DNA of 64,000 bases from Lingula anatina (Eukaryota; Brachiopoda; Lingulata; Lingulida; Lingulidae), in contig NW_019775427.1 of NCBI RefSeq assembly GCF_001039355.2, positions 239,016-303,015 of the forward strand. The letters are read 5' to 3'. Made by a program: the position numbers and the translations under genes. Every line of letters begins with the position of its first letter. Within the stretch, counting starts at the first letter, position 1. Below are positions 37,801 to 50,129 of the stretch, in pieces. Under the pieces are notes generated by a model. That model saw only the letters and a program-made list of their open reading frames with translations. It was not told where the DNA came from and did not search any database.

Positions 37801-38677
37801 AGAATAGAACTAGTAGTTTCACTAGTGCGCCAAGTTCTGTTTGATTAAACTAGTAAAAATTTGCCAAAAAGTTTATGGGGGGAAGGGTACAATGGATTGG
37901 CTCTTATCGAGGGAACATGATGCTGCGCAGTGTTTTACAGTAATAAGCATCATCTGCCCCAAGAAGTGAAACATTTTTAATCAAGTTTAAAAATTAATGA
38001 TCAAAGTATGAACTGGTTCACTAATATCTCATCTTACCAATTGATGGGTTAAGATAATTATCATTTGTATGCAATACTGTGACAGTCTTTGTGATAGTAA
38101 GAAGCTGCCAAGAATTTCTTATGGTATTTCTCATTAACATTAAAACTTAATGAAAGATTCCCATCATCATTAATCAGTAGTACTTATTAACCATCTGTAT
38201 GTTGAGGACTGAATCCTATGTGATTATGATTAATTGACTATACTGTGTACTGTCTCCCTTTCAGGAGAGAGAAACCAAGGGTATCAAGAGCCGTCTGGGT
38301 GAGGACACTTCCTTGATAGATGTCAAAGAACATGGTGTGCTGTTCAGGTGTTCTCCAGAGAGTCGTACTGACAAGAAAAAAGAGGCACCGTCATTAACAT
38401 ACTGGGTTGTAGGGTATGTGTCTGCAGAGTTTTATTTTTTCCAAAATACTAAAAAATTTTTGAAATACTGCTTTTTTTCAAATTAATTTTTGAAAATTTT
38501 ATTAACATTTTGCTGTGTCAAAATAATTTTTAAATTGTCTAATTTATTTATTTATTAAATTTTAGGCGTCTCTTCTTCGATCCTTACCCCAGAGAAGTTT
38601 ACGTCTGCTTTCAAGATTCAGCACAACAAAATTTGGTAGAACTGGCTTTCAAGTTAAGTTTTGGAATGTGTGTTTAG
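28861..38677 (+). CDS. INTU: Inturned planar cell polarity protein (CPLANE subunit)
   Basis: INTU works with Fuzzy and WDPCP in the CPLANE complex at the base of cilia, where INTU-Fuzzy acts on Rab23. Twenty exons: 28861-28982, 29712-29842, 30180-30602, 30935-31020, 31421-31621, 31889-32001, 32258-32347, 32519-32596, 32884-33118, 33325-33387, 33750-33971, 34220-34269, 34628-34729, 35092-35195, 36156-36245, 36617-36753, 37122-37207, 37461-37653, 38265-38413, 38566-38677. Phases close to 928 aa (human about 942). The N terminus is acidic, with a PDZ domain at about 155-260 (ending QVKLTLQKL). Longin-type segments follow, including [50 protein letters not shown] and a C-terminal GRLFFDPYP block. 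Residues between about 655 and 780 are Ser/Gly-rich and disordered. The first ATG in this frame is used; the nearest upstream start is the uORF. Confidence 0.93.
29341..29388. repeat. Short inverted repeat in INTU intron 1
   Basis: CATCTTGGACCCATTATA is mirrored by TATAATGGGTTCAAGATT after an AT-rich spacer of about 12 bp, with about 16 of 18 positions pairing. It could fold as a hairpin in the pre-mRNA. Confidence 0.6.
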
Positions 38678-39530
38678 GTTGTCTGCGGGGAGAACAGAGG
38701 ATTCTTGAGCAAAATAACCCAATCACATGAAAACCTGTTTATATTCCCCACATTGTCATTCTATGAAAAGAAAAGAGTGGAGATTAGAGTTGACACTAAG
38801 TACGGCCATCAAGACCAGATTTGAGAAATTCAGTCATCTGGTTTTGACAGGATATAGATGTTTCTCATGTTATGGAGAAAAAAAAATGTGTACAGCGCTA
38901 TGAGTTGTATCAGTTGAGACCTGGACAAACAACTTGAGAGCGATGTAAACATCGTTGCCAACTTGCCATAGTGATCATGAAAAGGGACCAAGAAACTTTA
39001 GCACAAGTAGATTTAATTAAGAAGCAGAGTGGGCCATTGGTTTTATATACTCATGTATATCATATATATATTTATGTATATCGTTCTATAAATCCCAACT
39101 CACTCATACACCATAAAAGCAATACTCTTTCCATCAGCTGCTGTGTCACAAGGACCATCACAAGTGTCTTGATACACTTTGGAGAGTAGACTCTGGAGCC
39201 GTAATTGTACTTAAAACGGCATCCGTCATTATGCATATCATCGTACACCAGTATTTCAAGAGAAGTGCAGGAGTTTTGTATTTGTTTTAATTGTAGGTCT
39301 GTTTTTTCCTGAGTACAATTTTTTTTTGTAAGAAGGAGAGTGTGGGTGATGGATTTAAAACCTATTTCAGTCACTTCATTTGTCATTACTTAACAGGATT
39401 TTTATACACCAACAATCTGGTGTCCCAGTTACATGACAGTAATTGTTATGACTGAAACCTTAAAAGGGGACTACTATGTTTTTGTTAACCGATACTTGTT
39501 CAGTAAAATTTCACTTTCACAACTTTGTAG

Positions 39531-39588
39531 GAATCTCACTCCAGTTAATTGTAACTTCTGTTACGAATCTCACTCCAGTTAGTTGTAA
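39531..39588. repeat. Short direct tandem repeat in the INTU 3' region
   Basis: The block GAATCTCACTCCAGTTA(A/G)TTG occurs twice about 33 bp apart. Confidence 0.7.
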
Positions 39589-39797
39589 GTAGATTTTCTT
39601 GTTTTCATGTTTGCAGTTACAATATAAGTATGTAACTGTCCTTGTCTGACATAGACACCCCGTTAATCATTGAATAAGATGTCACCATTACTGGGAACAA
39701 ATTATTGCCAATCATTTCAGAATCACATAAATCATGGTTAATCTTGTCTTAATATATGGATTGGGCCACTTTTACACTTGAGTCAAAAATATCGTGA

Positions 39798-39890
39798 AAT
39801 AAAATCAATGTTATTTTTATATATACTATATGTTTAAACTAAAGAAAAGTATTATTATTATTATTTATTCTTGCCATTTCACTGAATAAA
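39798..39890 (+). terminator. INTU polyadenylation signals
   Basis: AATAAA at 39798-39803 and 39885-39890, about 1.1-1.2 kb past the INTU stop, are plausible 3' ends. The intervening 38678-39797 is AT-rich with no open gene and is read as 3' UTR. Confidence 0.4.
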
Positions 39891-40289
39891 CATTTTCTAC
39901 TTACACTGCCTGTTGTTGGAATGATGAATAAAAAACCACTTACAGATAAAATTAATGTTGTCTTACAGTACACTTAATTTTATTACGTAGAAACCCTTTT
40001 GAATATTACATAACGCGTAAGACTCCCAATAAATTGCACTGCATCCAACATAACTCATTTTTCAGTCGAGACACAGGTGTAAGGTCCACCACTATGACCT
40101 GCACAGGTAAAATATATCGTTCACGGTTAAAAATGACCAACCTCTCCCTTTTAAGGACATTAAAAAATGTCCTTCTGGCGTTGCTCACAGCAATAATGGA
40201 TGCAGCAAGAGGAAACTCAGACGAAATTCATCATAGGCGGTTAGGCAGCATGATCAATTTGTGGGGATCCCTGGAGGTTTATACATTTT

Positions 40290-40463
40290 TCAAAAGAAAA
40301 CTTTGGTGTAACACCATGCAGATGTCCTCATATTTATTTCATTCACTGATGAATGATGATCGGTGGAACTGTTTTTTGGGCGTGAATTATTTACCAGCTG
40401 ACTGCAAGATGCCATCCCAAACGTTACCGCAAACACGAACAAGAGGGCGCAGTCCTTGGCCAT
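40290..40463 (-). CDS. Candidate small secreted protein, or signal-peptide exon
   Basis: Minus-strand ORF of 57 codons opening with a textbook signal peptide: MAKDC, then a hydrophobic ALLFVFAVTFG core, then ASCSQ as a cleavage region. The rest is Ser/Asn-rich and ends SAWCYTKVFF before TGA, with one cysteine in the mature part. A GTAAAT donor at 40394 right after SCSQL would let the signal peptide splice to a downstream exon; a good acceptor (CCTGTGCAG, near 40104) exists. So this is either a short secreted peptide or exon 1 of a secreted protein. The opposite strand is also open over this region. No family recognised. Confidence 0.3.
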   Translation of the reverse strand: MAKDCALLFVFAVTFGMASCSQLVNNSRPKNSSTDHHSSVNEINMRTSAWCYTKVFF

Positions 40464-40527
40464 TGCAAAGTCTCTTACCTGTGTTTCAATTTTTACAAAC
40501 GAAATAGTGTACCCAATAGTATACATG

Positions 40528-40555
40528 TGTGTGTGTGTGTGTGTATGTGTGTGTT
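40528..40555. repeat. (TG)n microsatellite
   Basis: Short TG run with one interruption (TATG). Confidence 0.85.
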
Positions 40556-41284
40556 CTAAAGTAATAATTATACAAGCACGTCTCTGCTCTGTACAATAAT
40601 GCCAGCTGGAACCATCAATTATCGGGAGAAATACTTGGCAAAGGTACACTGAAGCCACTTAATTGTTTAAAATTAAAGCATTTGCTGAAGTTCAACGTCT
40701 ATAAAAGTCCAATGACTAGTAAAAGTCATACCAATAAAATTATCTTTAAATTGATCAGAATTTTCATCTAGGGGCACATTAAAGAAATGGGAAGACGGCG
40801 AGATGAGATTCATTTCAGTGTCCTACCAAGAAGTCCCTTTATAACTTCTTGGTCTTACCAAGTGCCGTCATATTATTTACCATATCGTACGCGTTGTTAT
40901 ACAATCCAAAATAGATATTTTGACTAAATTATTCATTCTAACCAATCAAAATCAATTTAAACCACTTGTTAATCGTTTAACGTTACGGACAGTCGAGTTC
41001 ACACAATGGCTGCTCACTCACACAACTGAATTCAAAACACTTATTGATAATGTGCCGCCTGGCAGTTTTTCCCGTCAGTGCAAGTGAATGTATCGATTGC
41101 GTGCGCTTTGTTAGATAAGACCAATCTCGTCCGACTGGGATGAACGTGGAAGGGGCTCGCCAAACCACGGGCACATATATATCTACATGTAAATACACGT
41201 TTATTTAAATACCTCGAGTTACTCCATTGGAGATTATCGGAGGAACGGTCCCGGTGACAGTGGTCATGAAAATTGGTCCACAGC

Positions 41285-44200
41285 ATGAAACGACTGAGGT
41301 TTCTCGTTAGCTGTTTTCTGCTTGGCTACGTCTTGGGTGCCTGTTGCATGCTTACTGAGGCGTAAGTACGTTTTTTCTGTACCTTTTGTTGGCGTTATTT
41401 CAAAGAGAAGGGGAGAAGGAATCAACTCTACCATACAGTTCTATAATTCCTGTCACAATATTAACTTATAGTGTTTTCTTTTTTTTTACCCCTGTTTACA
41501 GGAGTTTTATATGACCGTCAAATGTATGTATAGGGTGGACTATTAAGGTCACGTCAAAAAAAGCAAAGAAAAATTCTTTCGTGTTCAGTGATCTGTTGGT
41601 GTTGTTTTTATGTACACGGCCAATTTGCAGTAAGATTAAGTAAATAAACTTGCTTTAACAGGGCGACACACAACAAGGAGAGTCATGGCGTTCAATGTCC
41701 CAGTTTCTCAATTGAAATTGGCAACATATCATAATTCTAATTGATCAAAGTTTTGCATCAGTAAATAACAAAAACGTGGAGGATGTAAGGGGTTTGGTGA
41801 AAAGAAAGAAAACTCAAGATCTTGGTTAATTTCCTCATTTTTGAAACGGAACCATGCTTGAACATTTGTTTGACTTACACTTGTTAGTCAACTACACGAA
41901 AGATAAGTATCGCAAAATGACAGTTAGTGGTAAGACTGTCGTTGTTATCCTTTCGCCAAATGTTGTGATATTGTAATATATCCAGATTTGCTGGTGATTA
42001 AGCAGGTGGACAAATTAATCGTTTCAGTAGTCGCAAAGGAGATTATATCATCCGTAAGACGAATCTGACTTTCCAAACAAACGGTGGCACTGGGTCTATA
42101 TGCCTTCAGTCAATACACAAAGCTGTGTCTAACAGACCAAGAGAGCATATGCATCTGCGGGCTTAGAAATGTAACCTTTAAATTGATTGTTTGCTCCTGT
42201 CATATTAGTTATAAATCAAAACTGGGTACCCTCTCTATCCTACAGCCGATCATACACATTATCTAAAAAGGCGTTTCTGCATCACTTCCCTGACCAGTGA
42301 GTACTTACTAGAGATAAAAAGGAAACAGTAGCAGTCTGGGGCGTGGTATCAAATATCTATTATGAAATTTAGATAACATTCTTTAATGCATACACGTGTA
42401 CAACACGAATCACAACATAAGTACACCGAGAAAGTGAAATTGCAAAGATAAAAAGGGTGATGGATCAGATAAACAAGTTGTAATTTAGCACAAACTGAAT
42501 GAGCTGGAACAAGCACACTTATCAAGTGCAAAATGTAGTTTGGGGCCTGTAGTTAAAACGTCTGTTTGTCAATAACAATTCACCAGTTATGTTTGTCCTG
42601 AAAAGGGCAAATAACACTACCAATAGCACTGATGGCCAAGAAAAGTGAGGTGGGCATGCTACAGGTGTCTCTGAACCTCTGTTGACTCGACAATATATTT
42701 TGCTCTAGATGGTTTCATATTACATTTAAATCTATTCCTGCCGTATGTGATTGTAACTTCGGGCAAAGAATGCAAATAGAGCTAGGACATTCAATCTTGT
42801 AAACTCCCTCTCACAATAGTCTCGAGAACTGTAACCCATATACAAATAACAAAAAATCATTTGATTCACACTTATTGGAGGCGAGATTGGGCAATGTGAA
42901 AAGGTGAATTGATTTTATTCTACACTCATAACTTTGTCGCATTAATCATAACAGTTTATTTCTTTGTTGAAAATTGTGTTTTGGTTTATATTGCCAAAGC
43001 TTTGAGAGTTTCCATGGTTAAAGAATTAATAAAACATTTCTAGAAATCAACATATTGCTTCGTCGTTAAGAGCGTGTTTATTCTACGAGGGAACGTTTCA
43101 ACATACTTTTTATTTATTGTTTCCTTAACACAAAGATTTCCACCTCTGTACTTTTCGAATATCAAGTTACATTATATTGTAATTAACGTTGCATTTCTCA
43201 TCTTTAGTGTAAGGATAATAGAACATTGGACGATATAATATATAATTTCACATAGTTTATAGTTTCATATTAGCAAGGCGAATTCAACAGTGCTCAACAC
43301 TTTGATAAACTGCAATAATAGTTTCTATTCGAATATATATTTAGGACATTTCGTCTGAGGGGCCATTCAGAATGAGAAGAGCGGAGTGCTAGTTGGTCCA
43401 CGGCCTAAATATGGCGGACCTACATGACAGGAAGACCGCTTAATCCTGTAATGGTCTCTCCGCCTCTTCCACGCCCCCCCCCCCCCCACGCGTCATCCCT
43501 GCAGGGGCACAGTATTAAAACTCGTCTCAATGCGACCTGTCGAGGGACGACGCGTGGGGAGGGGTAGGAGGGGCGCCATATTTAGGCCGTGGACCAGCTA
43601 GCACTCGGCTGTTCTCATTCTGAATGGCCCCTCAGAGATATGGAAATGGGTTTTACTGCAAAGCATATTATATTGATAACAGTATCATAAAAAAAAATAG
43701 GTTGTATACGGCTGTCACGTTTCTAGCTCTGACATCTTCCAGTCTGATAGCTTTTCGACGAGGATTTTCTTCAAATCTTTAGCTAACGTGAAGATAATTT
43801 TCATAAAGTAAAATGACACGTGATTGTGGTGGGAGTTGTATGAAATGTCTTCCCCCTTTCACTCGTGTTAAAATTATTGTGATTATTATGTCAATCGATC
43901 ACAGGACAAGTTATGGAAACAACTTGGAGGACGGACTCATTTAATTCTGATAGAAAGTCGCGTCTTAGGGAAAATAGTGTTAGGAACAATCGTTTGTGTA
44001 AACAACCACGTGATTTTCGTTTCAGAAGAAACTAAATTTTCACACGGCTTGTAAGATTTCAACAACAGTAATAAAATGAAATCATAACGCTTGACGAACT
44101 ATTTGCCTTCCGTGAATGCAACAAATCAAAATGAAAGGGTCAAGGTTTTTTACATTCAACACTACCTTTATAGCAGCCTTTGTCCAGGTTGCTAAACACA

Positions 44201-46726
44201 TACCAAGTAAAATATTATAAAAGAAGCAGGGGAGGCACCGTGTCTAGTTGCCTTAGCATTTCAGTTGCATTTTTTTAAAGTTGCTGCTTTATATGCTTTA
44301 TATGAAATCCAAGGTTTATTTTTCAGACAACGCCCATGGTGACTTAAACAAAATATAGTTTTAGGTCTGAGTTGCGGTAGTTGATGCTTGAAGACTATAG
44401 TGTCACCCCCTCATCATACGATGTCTAATCCAGGCTCCCGCGTTACTCAGAGATTTAAAAGATTAAATAAAACGGAGGTTGCGTTTAAGAGATTTAAACA
44501 AGAGTAAAACGTTTTGTTTTAATTCGGAACAGGGAAATGAGAGAGGGAAATCAAAAAGGGAGATAAAATGGGTGCCGGCAGGGAGGAATAAAGGGAAGAA
44601 AGAAGGTAGAAGAGGGGAAGGAAGAGAGGGAAGAGGGAAGAGAAAGCTACTTATTTTAGTCCAGTTTGGTGTGACGAAGTTTTTAAAGGATAGCAATTCG
44701 GGCGTGACCATGAGCTTTGCTTTAAAAGGCAATTTTCTCTTCTCCAAATAAATATAGGTATTTATCTAAGCGATGTGTTATTTGAAGCAAACCAACCGAC
44801 TCAAGATGTAAACATCAAAACAAGAAAAATCTTTTGCTGCTCTTTGTAAAGTGGGTATTCACAAAACAAGGAGAGCGACTAAATGTTTTGGGAACAATTA
44901 ATTTGATAAATTATGTATCATTCTTTATTGACAATTCCAGGCAAAATGCGACCAGTGAAAAAAGCTCTGAGTATATGGAACAAATAGAATTCTTGGAGCA
45001 CCTGTTGAATCTTACATACGACAAGCGGATCAGACCGCAGTTCACTGAAGGTATTGCCCTGAATTGGATGTTCGAGTTACTTATCATTTCGGCATCTTTT
45101 ATTATTTAATGATTTCCAGGTAAAACATTCTCATGTAAAAGACACGAGAACTTTTCCTCAACCCAAATAATGCACATTATTTTCGGTAATTGTTATATTT
45201 CGTAAATATTGATGTTTTCTCCTGTTAATGTTGATCAAGAATAATCATGTTAAATATCATATAAGCTTGTATGCAGAAATACCTCCCTTCGCTATTATAT
45301 TGCTTTTATATTTCATTTCATTTATTTCATACTAGTGCCTGTTTTTAATTGATATTTAATTGACATTTTCCTTTTCATAAATCAAGATTTAACAGAATTC
45401 TGTTACGTTTTATTTATTTATTAATTTTATTTTTTCAAAAAAAAAAGGAAAGCCAACCGTCGTGACTGTCGACATATTGCTCAGTTCTATAACCGACATC
45501 AATGCGGCAGCCATGGTAAGTATAAATGTATTCATGTTAACTTTGTTCACGCACACTGGCTCTTCATGACGAGAAATAAAGAAAAGATTGTCCCAACCGA
45601 AGAAAATGAAATACAAAATTGGTTCAAGGTAGTCTGTCGGGTTTGCATACAGTGTTTGGGCGTGAGGGGAAAAATATAGATTAACGTGGTCCAGTCGGTT
45701 CAATTAAATGCTTCATGCCCTTCGCCTATTCTATCTGAAGGGGAAGGACAAATAATCATTTCAGGTCGTTTATCATAAAAGGATGAATTTTTTGATAAAA
45801 CGTACTTGCTTTTAGAAAACTAGATTAAGGTTATGCATCAACATCATTTCCTTTTTTATTGGTGGCGTTATATATTACATTTTGCTGACTTCTATCGATT
45901 TAAATTTCACTAATAAGGTCCTTGAAAGGGATAGAACAAAATGAAACTTTTAGGCACATTATTTGTCTCTGAGTTACACAAACGTTCTGTCCATGGCTAT
46001 CTTCATTTACTCCTGAATGGCCGACCATCTAACCGTTATGTGTTCATTCGTTTGATCCACTGAATAGCTGAAGGCTTCCCAACGTGACAATTGTGATCTA
46101 ATCGTTAATTTGAACAACAAATTGAATGCGTGCCACTCACGATTTGCTTTAGCTTTGACTGATCTTCTACTTCACGGGAACTCACCAGGATCTTGAGTTT
46201 AGACATGGGCCTAACTGAACAAATATATTAACGAATGAATCAGTTTAATATGGTAGTTAGGATAATCTATACTTGTTTCTAACGGTTCACGTATTTAATT
46301 TTCCCGGCATTACAAAAAGTGGTATCTAGGAAGAGAATTGATTAGATTTGTTTGGCATAGTCGAGGAAATACCGTATTCTGATACTGTACAATTAATACT
46401 CCCTCGACATCAAATATATAACAGGCAAGCACGCCTTGATTAATGTATTGTCTCTCTTTCTAAAGAATCTTTTGTTGTGGCTGTGTTTTCTGGTTCTTTG
46501 AAGTGATATCGCTGTCATAAAGTTTAACCACGGGGTGTCGCCAGCTCCACATAGATACAATTCAGAAAACTTTGGGAACGATTGTGGTGGGGTGGGGTAG
46601 GTTAGCGTGAGAACAAATGGTCTGTGAGATATCATATGAAAAGTTATCCTATATACTTAATGACCTTCAATAAACAGTTCAGCGAGAGATAAGCCCTCGA
46701 ATATCTAGTAGCCTGTCGGGTATTTA

Positions 46727-46767
<41 letters not shown>

Positions 46768-49700
46768 TTTATTGAGCACAGAAATGTTTTTACATCTAAA
46801 GACTCTCTAAGTACTATGTACTCTACATATAGGATAATAGTAATGAAAGTAAATAAATGAACATTTAAATGTAGCGTTATACAATATACATTATAAAGAG
46901 ATACAAGAAAAAGGGATGAGATCGTTTGTGTATTTGTTGCAAATTATATGCGTTTTATCAGTACCTTATTAATAGATATTTGTAGGTATTCTCTGTAAAT
47001 GTAACTACAAGTACTCCATCACCTGTACATTTACACAATCATGAATAACTTCCCTCTTTACATGGAATTCCTAGATCATTAGAAGCATAATAGTCTTCTT
47101 ACTTGGAAAATCAAAGATTGTCAGACAAACATTCGTGTCCAATTAGACATTTTATGTTGTAATCCCATCAATATTTTAAGAAAAGCGAAACCAAATCGTG
47201 ACTACAGCGAAGGCACAAAACCGCAAAATTTGCAAATGTTATCCAATCCTCAGGTTGTCCAATCCTTCTGTCTTCCTTTCAGTCTTTCTTTCTTGCAGTT
47301 TTTCTGTCTTTTTTTTATATAAAAATTGACCAAATAGTATAATTTTCACCTAGAGAATTCGTAGTACGCTGTTGGATTCTATATCAAATTTCTTTGCAGG
47401 AATTCGGCATAAATTTCTACTTGCGACAGATGTGGAAAGAGCCCCGCCTAGCCCACCCGAACGCAACCAACGACAAGATGCTGACTCTGTCTGAGTCTCA
47501 GCGGAACCATATCTGGGTACCCGACTTGTTCTTTTCAAACGAGAAGAAGTCTTCCTTTCACACCATTACCTTACCCAACTTAATGATACGAATATCGCCG
47601 AAGGGGGACGTTCTTTACTCTCAGAGGTAATTCATATCTGACCTGAGACTTTAAAATGTAATTAAAATTTAATTTAATATTTTCATGATAGTCAGTGTAT
47701 TGAAAAATTACCAGTGCTCATTTTGCATAACCTACTATGATAAAATTCACCTCTCGACTGGTTCTGTATTTTATCTTCTCTTCCAGATTGTCAGCAACAC
47801 TAAATTGCGAATTCGATCTGGTGAAGTTTCCGATGGATAATCAAACATGTCGGATTAAGATGGAGAGCTGTAGGTATCCATACTACCTGGTTTGACTTTC
47901 TACGTACTTATACCTATCCAGTATAACATCTTAATTCCTGCAGTATTCTCATTAAACTGCAATGAAAAGTTCTAGGTGTTTCGGCGGCCTTTTGCAGACC
48001 CGTTTTTGGTTACGTTTTACATTTTGCAACACAATGATTGTATTTTGTATAATGAAATGCAGCTGCCCGTATTTAACGTCGCTTTTCATATTAACCACTT
48101 TTCTCAATAATTACCTTTCTTTTTCATTAATTTACTTTCGATACTGTTTACTAAGTCACTTCATCGTTCCAAACTATCACTAAATTGTGGAGATCTCCAT
48201 ACAGGCTCACTGAACGAAAATAAAATGATTTCCCAACTGTTTTATCCACCCAAATGGTCAACTTAGATGTCCGACAGTCATCAGTCCAGTCATAGGCCAC
48301 CTTAGGGAACTATTTGTTGGTTGATCATCTACTGGACTGGTCATTTGATTGTCTCACCGTTTTTTCCACAGATGCACACTCTACGACCGACTTGATATTC
48401 AAATGGGTAGATCGCGTACAATATGACGAAACCCTAGATAACACTCTCCCAGAATTTGAGTTGGACGGTATTTCTACAGGGGACTGCACCGCAGTTTACT
48501 CGACAGGTAATTAAAGTAGTTATGAAGATTAGAAAAACTATCACTGGACCTGTTTCGAGCAATCGAGACTGTAGAGGAATAACGTATTTCCGTCCGTTAT
48601 TTCTAATGCCGTTGTCACATTATTGAAAGAAACAGTTCGTATGCAAATTACATTGGCTTTTTCGATTTTGAAATTACTGATTAAAGAATAAACAAATCAA
48701 ACTTTTCAACCAAGAAATAATTGGAACCGTTTACTACCTATTTTAAATCGTTTTAAAGCTTACCTACAATCTATAAAATTACTTTTACTATGCTCCTTTA
48801 TTAAGTAATTGCTCTTAACGCAGCTAAAAAGGCAAATGATTTCTGATATTTATACGTTACATACACCGACGGACTGAACAAATTCTTGTCATATCTAGGA
48901 TCGTTCACGTGCCTCTACATGGACCTCCATGTCACCAGAGATTTACGCTACTATATCCTGAATGTCTACTTGCCGAGTGTCATCGTTGTCCTGTTGTCAT
49001 TTGTCAACTTCTGGATAGATGCCACAGCTGTTCCAGCAAGGACAACGGTTGGAATCGTCACCATCCTTACAGTGACAACCCAGAGCGTGACACTTCAAGA
49101 CCGTCTACCAAAGGTGATTGCGGACGTATATAACACAACTCATATTTTCTAGCAAGACTGGAGCTTCTCTCTCTCCATCTCTCTCTTACATGTTCCAGCC
49201 CACTTGGAATATGTATATCGTCGATGGGTTCGTTTCATTATGTCCTCCCCCCCCCCACCCCCACCCCCACATCCTTCACTTTCCTCTCTCATATATGTGT
49301 TAAGATCGATGAAAGGCGAGTTGACAATCTCATTTTAATGTTAAAACAAGTGTAATTCTGTCTCCTAAATCTGCAAAGTGATATTGTTGTTTGTAATATT
49401 TTTTCATTTCAAAGGTGTCTTACATCAAGGCAATAGACGTGTGGCTCTCAGTTTGTCTGGTGTTCGTGGTGGGCTCTATGTTAGAATACGCAGTGGTCAA
49501 TGTGATGCTTCAAAGGGAGCGAAGGCACAAAGAAAAGATCGCACATCAAAGTTTGAACCGTTTGAGCTCCAACGGTGACATTTCAAAGGTGAGAATTTGT
49601 GGATTACAGACTCCAGTTTATTTCTCCGAATATTTTTTCTCCAGTCCTTCATTGCTGTCGGGATAAACTTCTTTATTGGAGACCCCCCTAGCCCCAATTA

Positions 49701-50129
49701 ACATTTTTTTTATATTCACAGAATACATTTATTCAAGAAAGAACTGCACAGCTCATTAACGGACCAACTCTTGCGATACATTATACTTCCGAATTAAATA
49801 ACTTAAATATAGACTTTCGTAAATGACCCAACTTGCTTTAATGTATCAGATGAATGACAATGCAGCACCAAGTGAATCGCGATTCATCGGAGTTAAAATC
49901 GTTTTCTGTTATATTTCAGGACACACAAAAAGATCAGTCCATCACTCCAGTGGAATCTCAATTTGAAAAGGAGGAACTCTCGGACAGATTATCCACAATT
50001 CAAAGTGCCAATTACGAACACAAACAAACGCCTTCAGAAAAAGTAGACTATGTGTCCCGGATCGCGTTTCCAGTGTTATTCTTCTCTTTCAACATTGTCT
50101 ACTGGTTAGTTTACCTGACCAGCATATAA
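41285..50129 (+). CDS. Anion-selective Cys-loop receptor subunit (GluCl/glycine-receptor type)
   Basis: Ligand-gated chloride channel subunit of the pentameric receptor family. Nine exons: 41285-41361, 44941-45050, 45448-45515, 47400-47626, 47787-47869, 48372-48506, 48899-49113, 49415-49588, 49920-50129. Phases close to 432 aa. Residues 1-25 are a signal peptide ([16 protein letters not shown] core). The ligand-binding domain has [11 protein letters not shown], the Cys-loop C168-C182 and MESY near loop B. A second cysteine pair, C227-C238 in loop C, is typical of GluCl and glycine receptors rather than GABA-A. M1 is about 251-272, M2 279-303, M3 312-334 and M4 409-429. PAR (279-281) before M2 marks anion selectivity. 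The M3-M4 loop is short (about 75 residues). M2 position 6' is V287 where Thr is usual. Glutamate or glycine as ligand cannot be settled by eye. Confidence 0.9.
43354..43636. mobile_element. MITE-like element with ~63-bp terminal inverted repeats
   Basis: The left end (43354-43416), beginning TCTGAGGGGCCATTCAGAAT, is matched in inverse by the right end (43574-43636) with about 3 mismatches in 63. The inner part is GC-rich, with a C run and a second inverted pair (ACGCGT and GAGGGG blocks). It has no coding capacity. Length and structure fit a non-autonomous DNA transposon in intron 1 of the channel gene. I see no certain target-site duplication. Confidence 0.8.
46726..46870 (-). mobile_element. 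Possible 3' end of a short retroposon with a (TAA)n tail
   Basis: About 14 TAA units (46727-46768) lead into TTTATTGAGCACAGAAATG. On the minus strand this reads as a unique 3' end, CTCAATAAAA, followed by an (ATT)n tail, a layout common to SINE/LINE 3' ends. The body boundary is not defined. Confidence 0.3.

Noticed and set aside
40034-40507. Plus-strand 157-codon open frame
   Set aside because: The opposite strand carries a better candidate with a signal peptide; this frame has no recognisable domain and may be its shadow.
44463-44751. Overlapping open frames on both strands near 44.6 kb
   Set aside because: Purine-rich low-complexity DNA (GGGAAGAGA repeats) keeps both strands open; no splice sites consistent with the channel gene.
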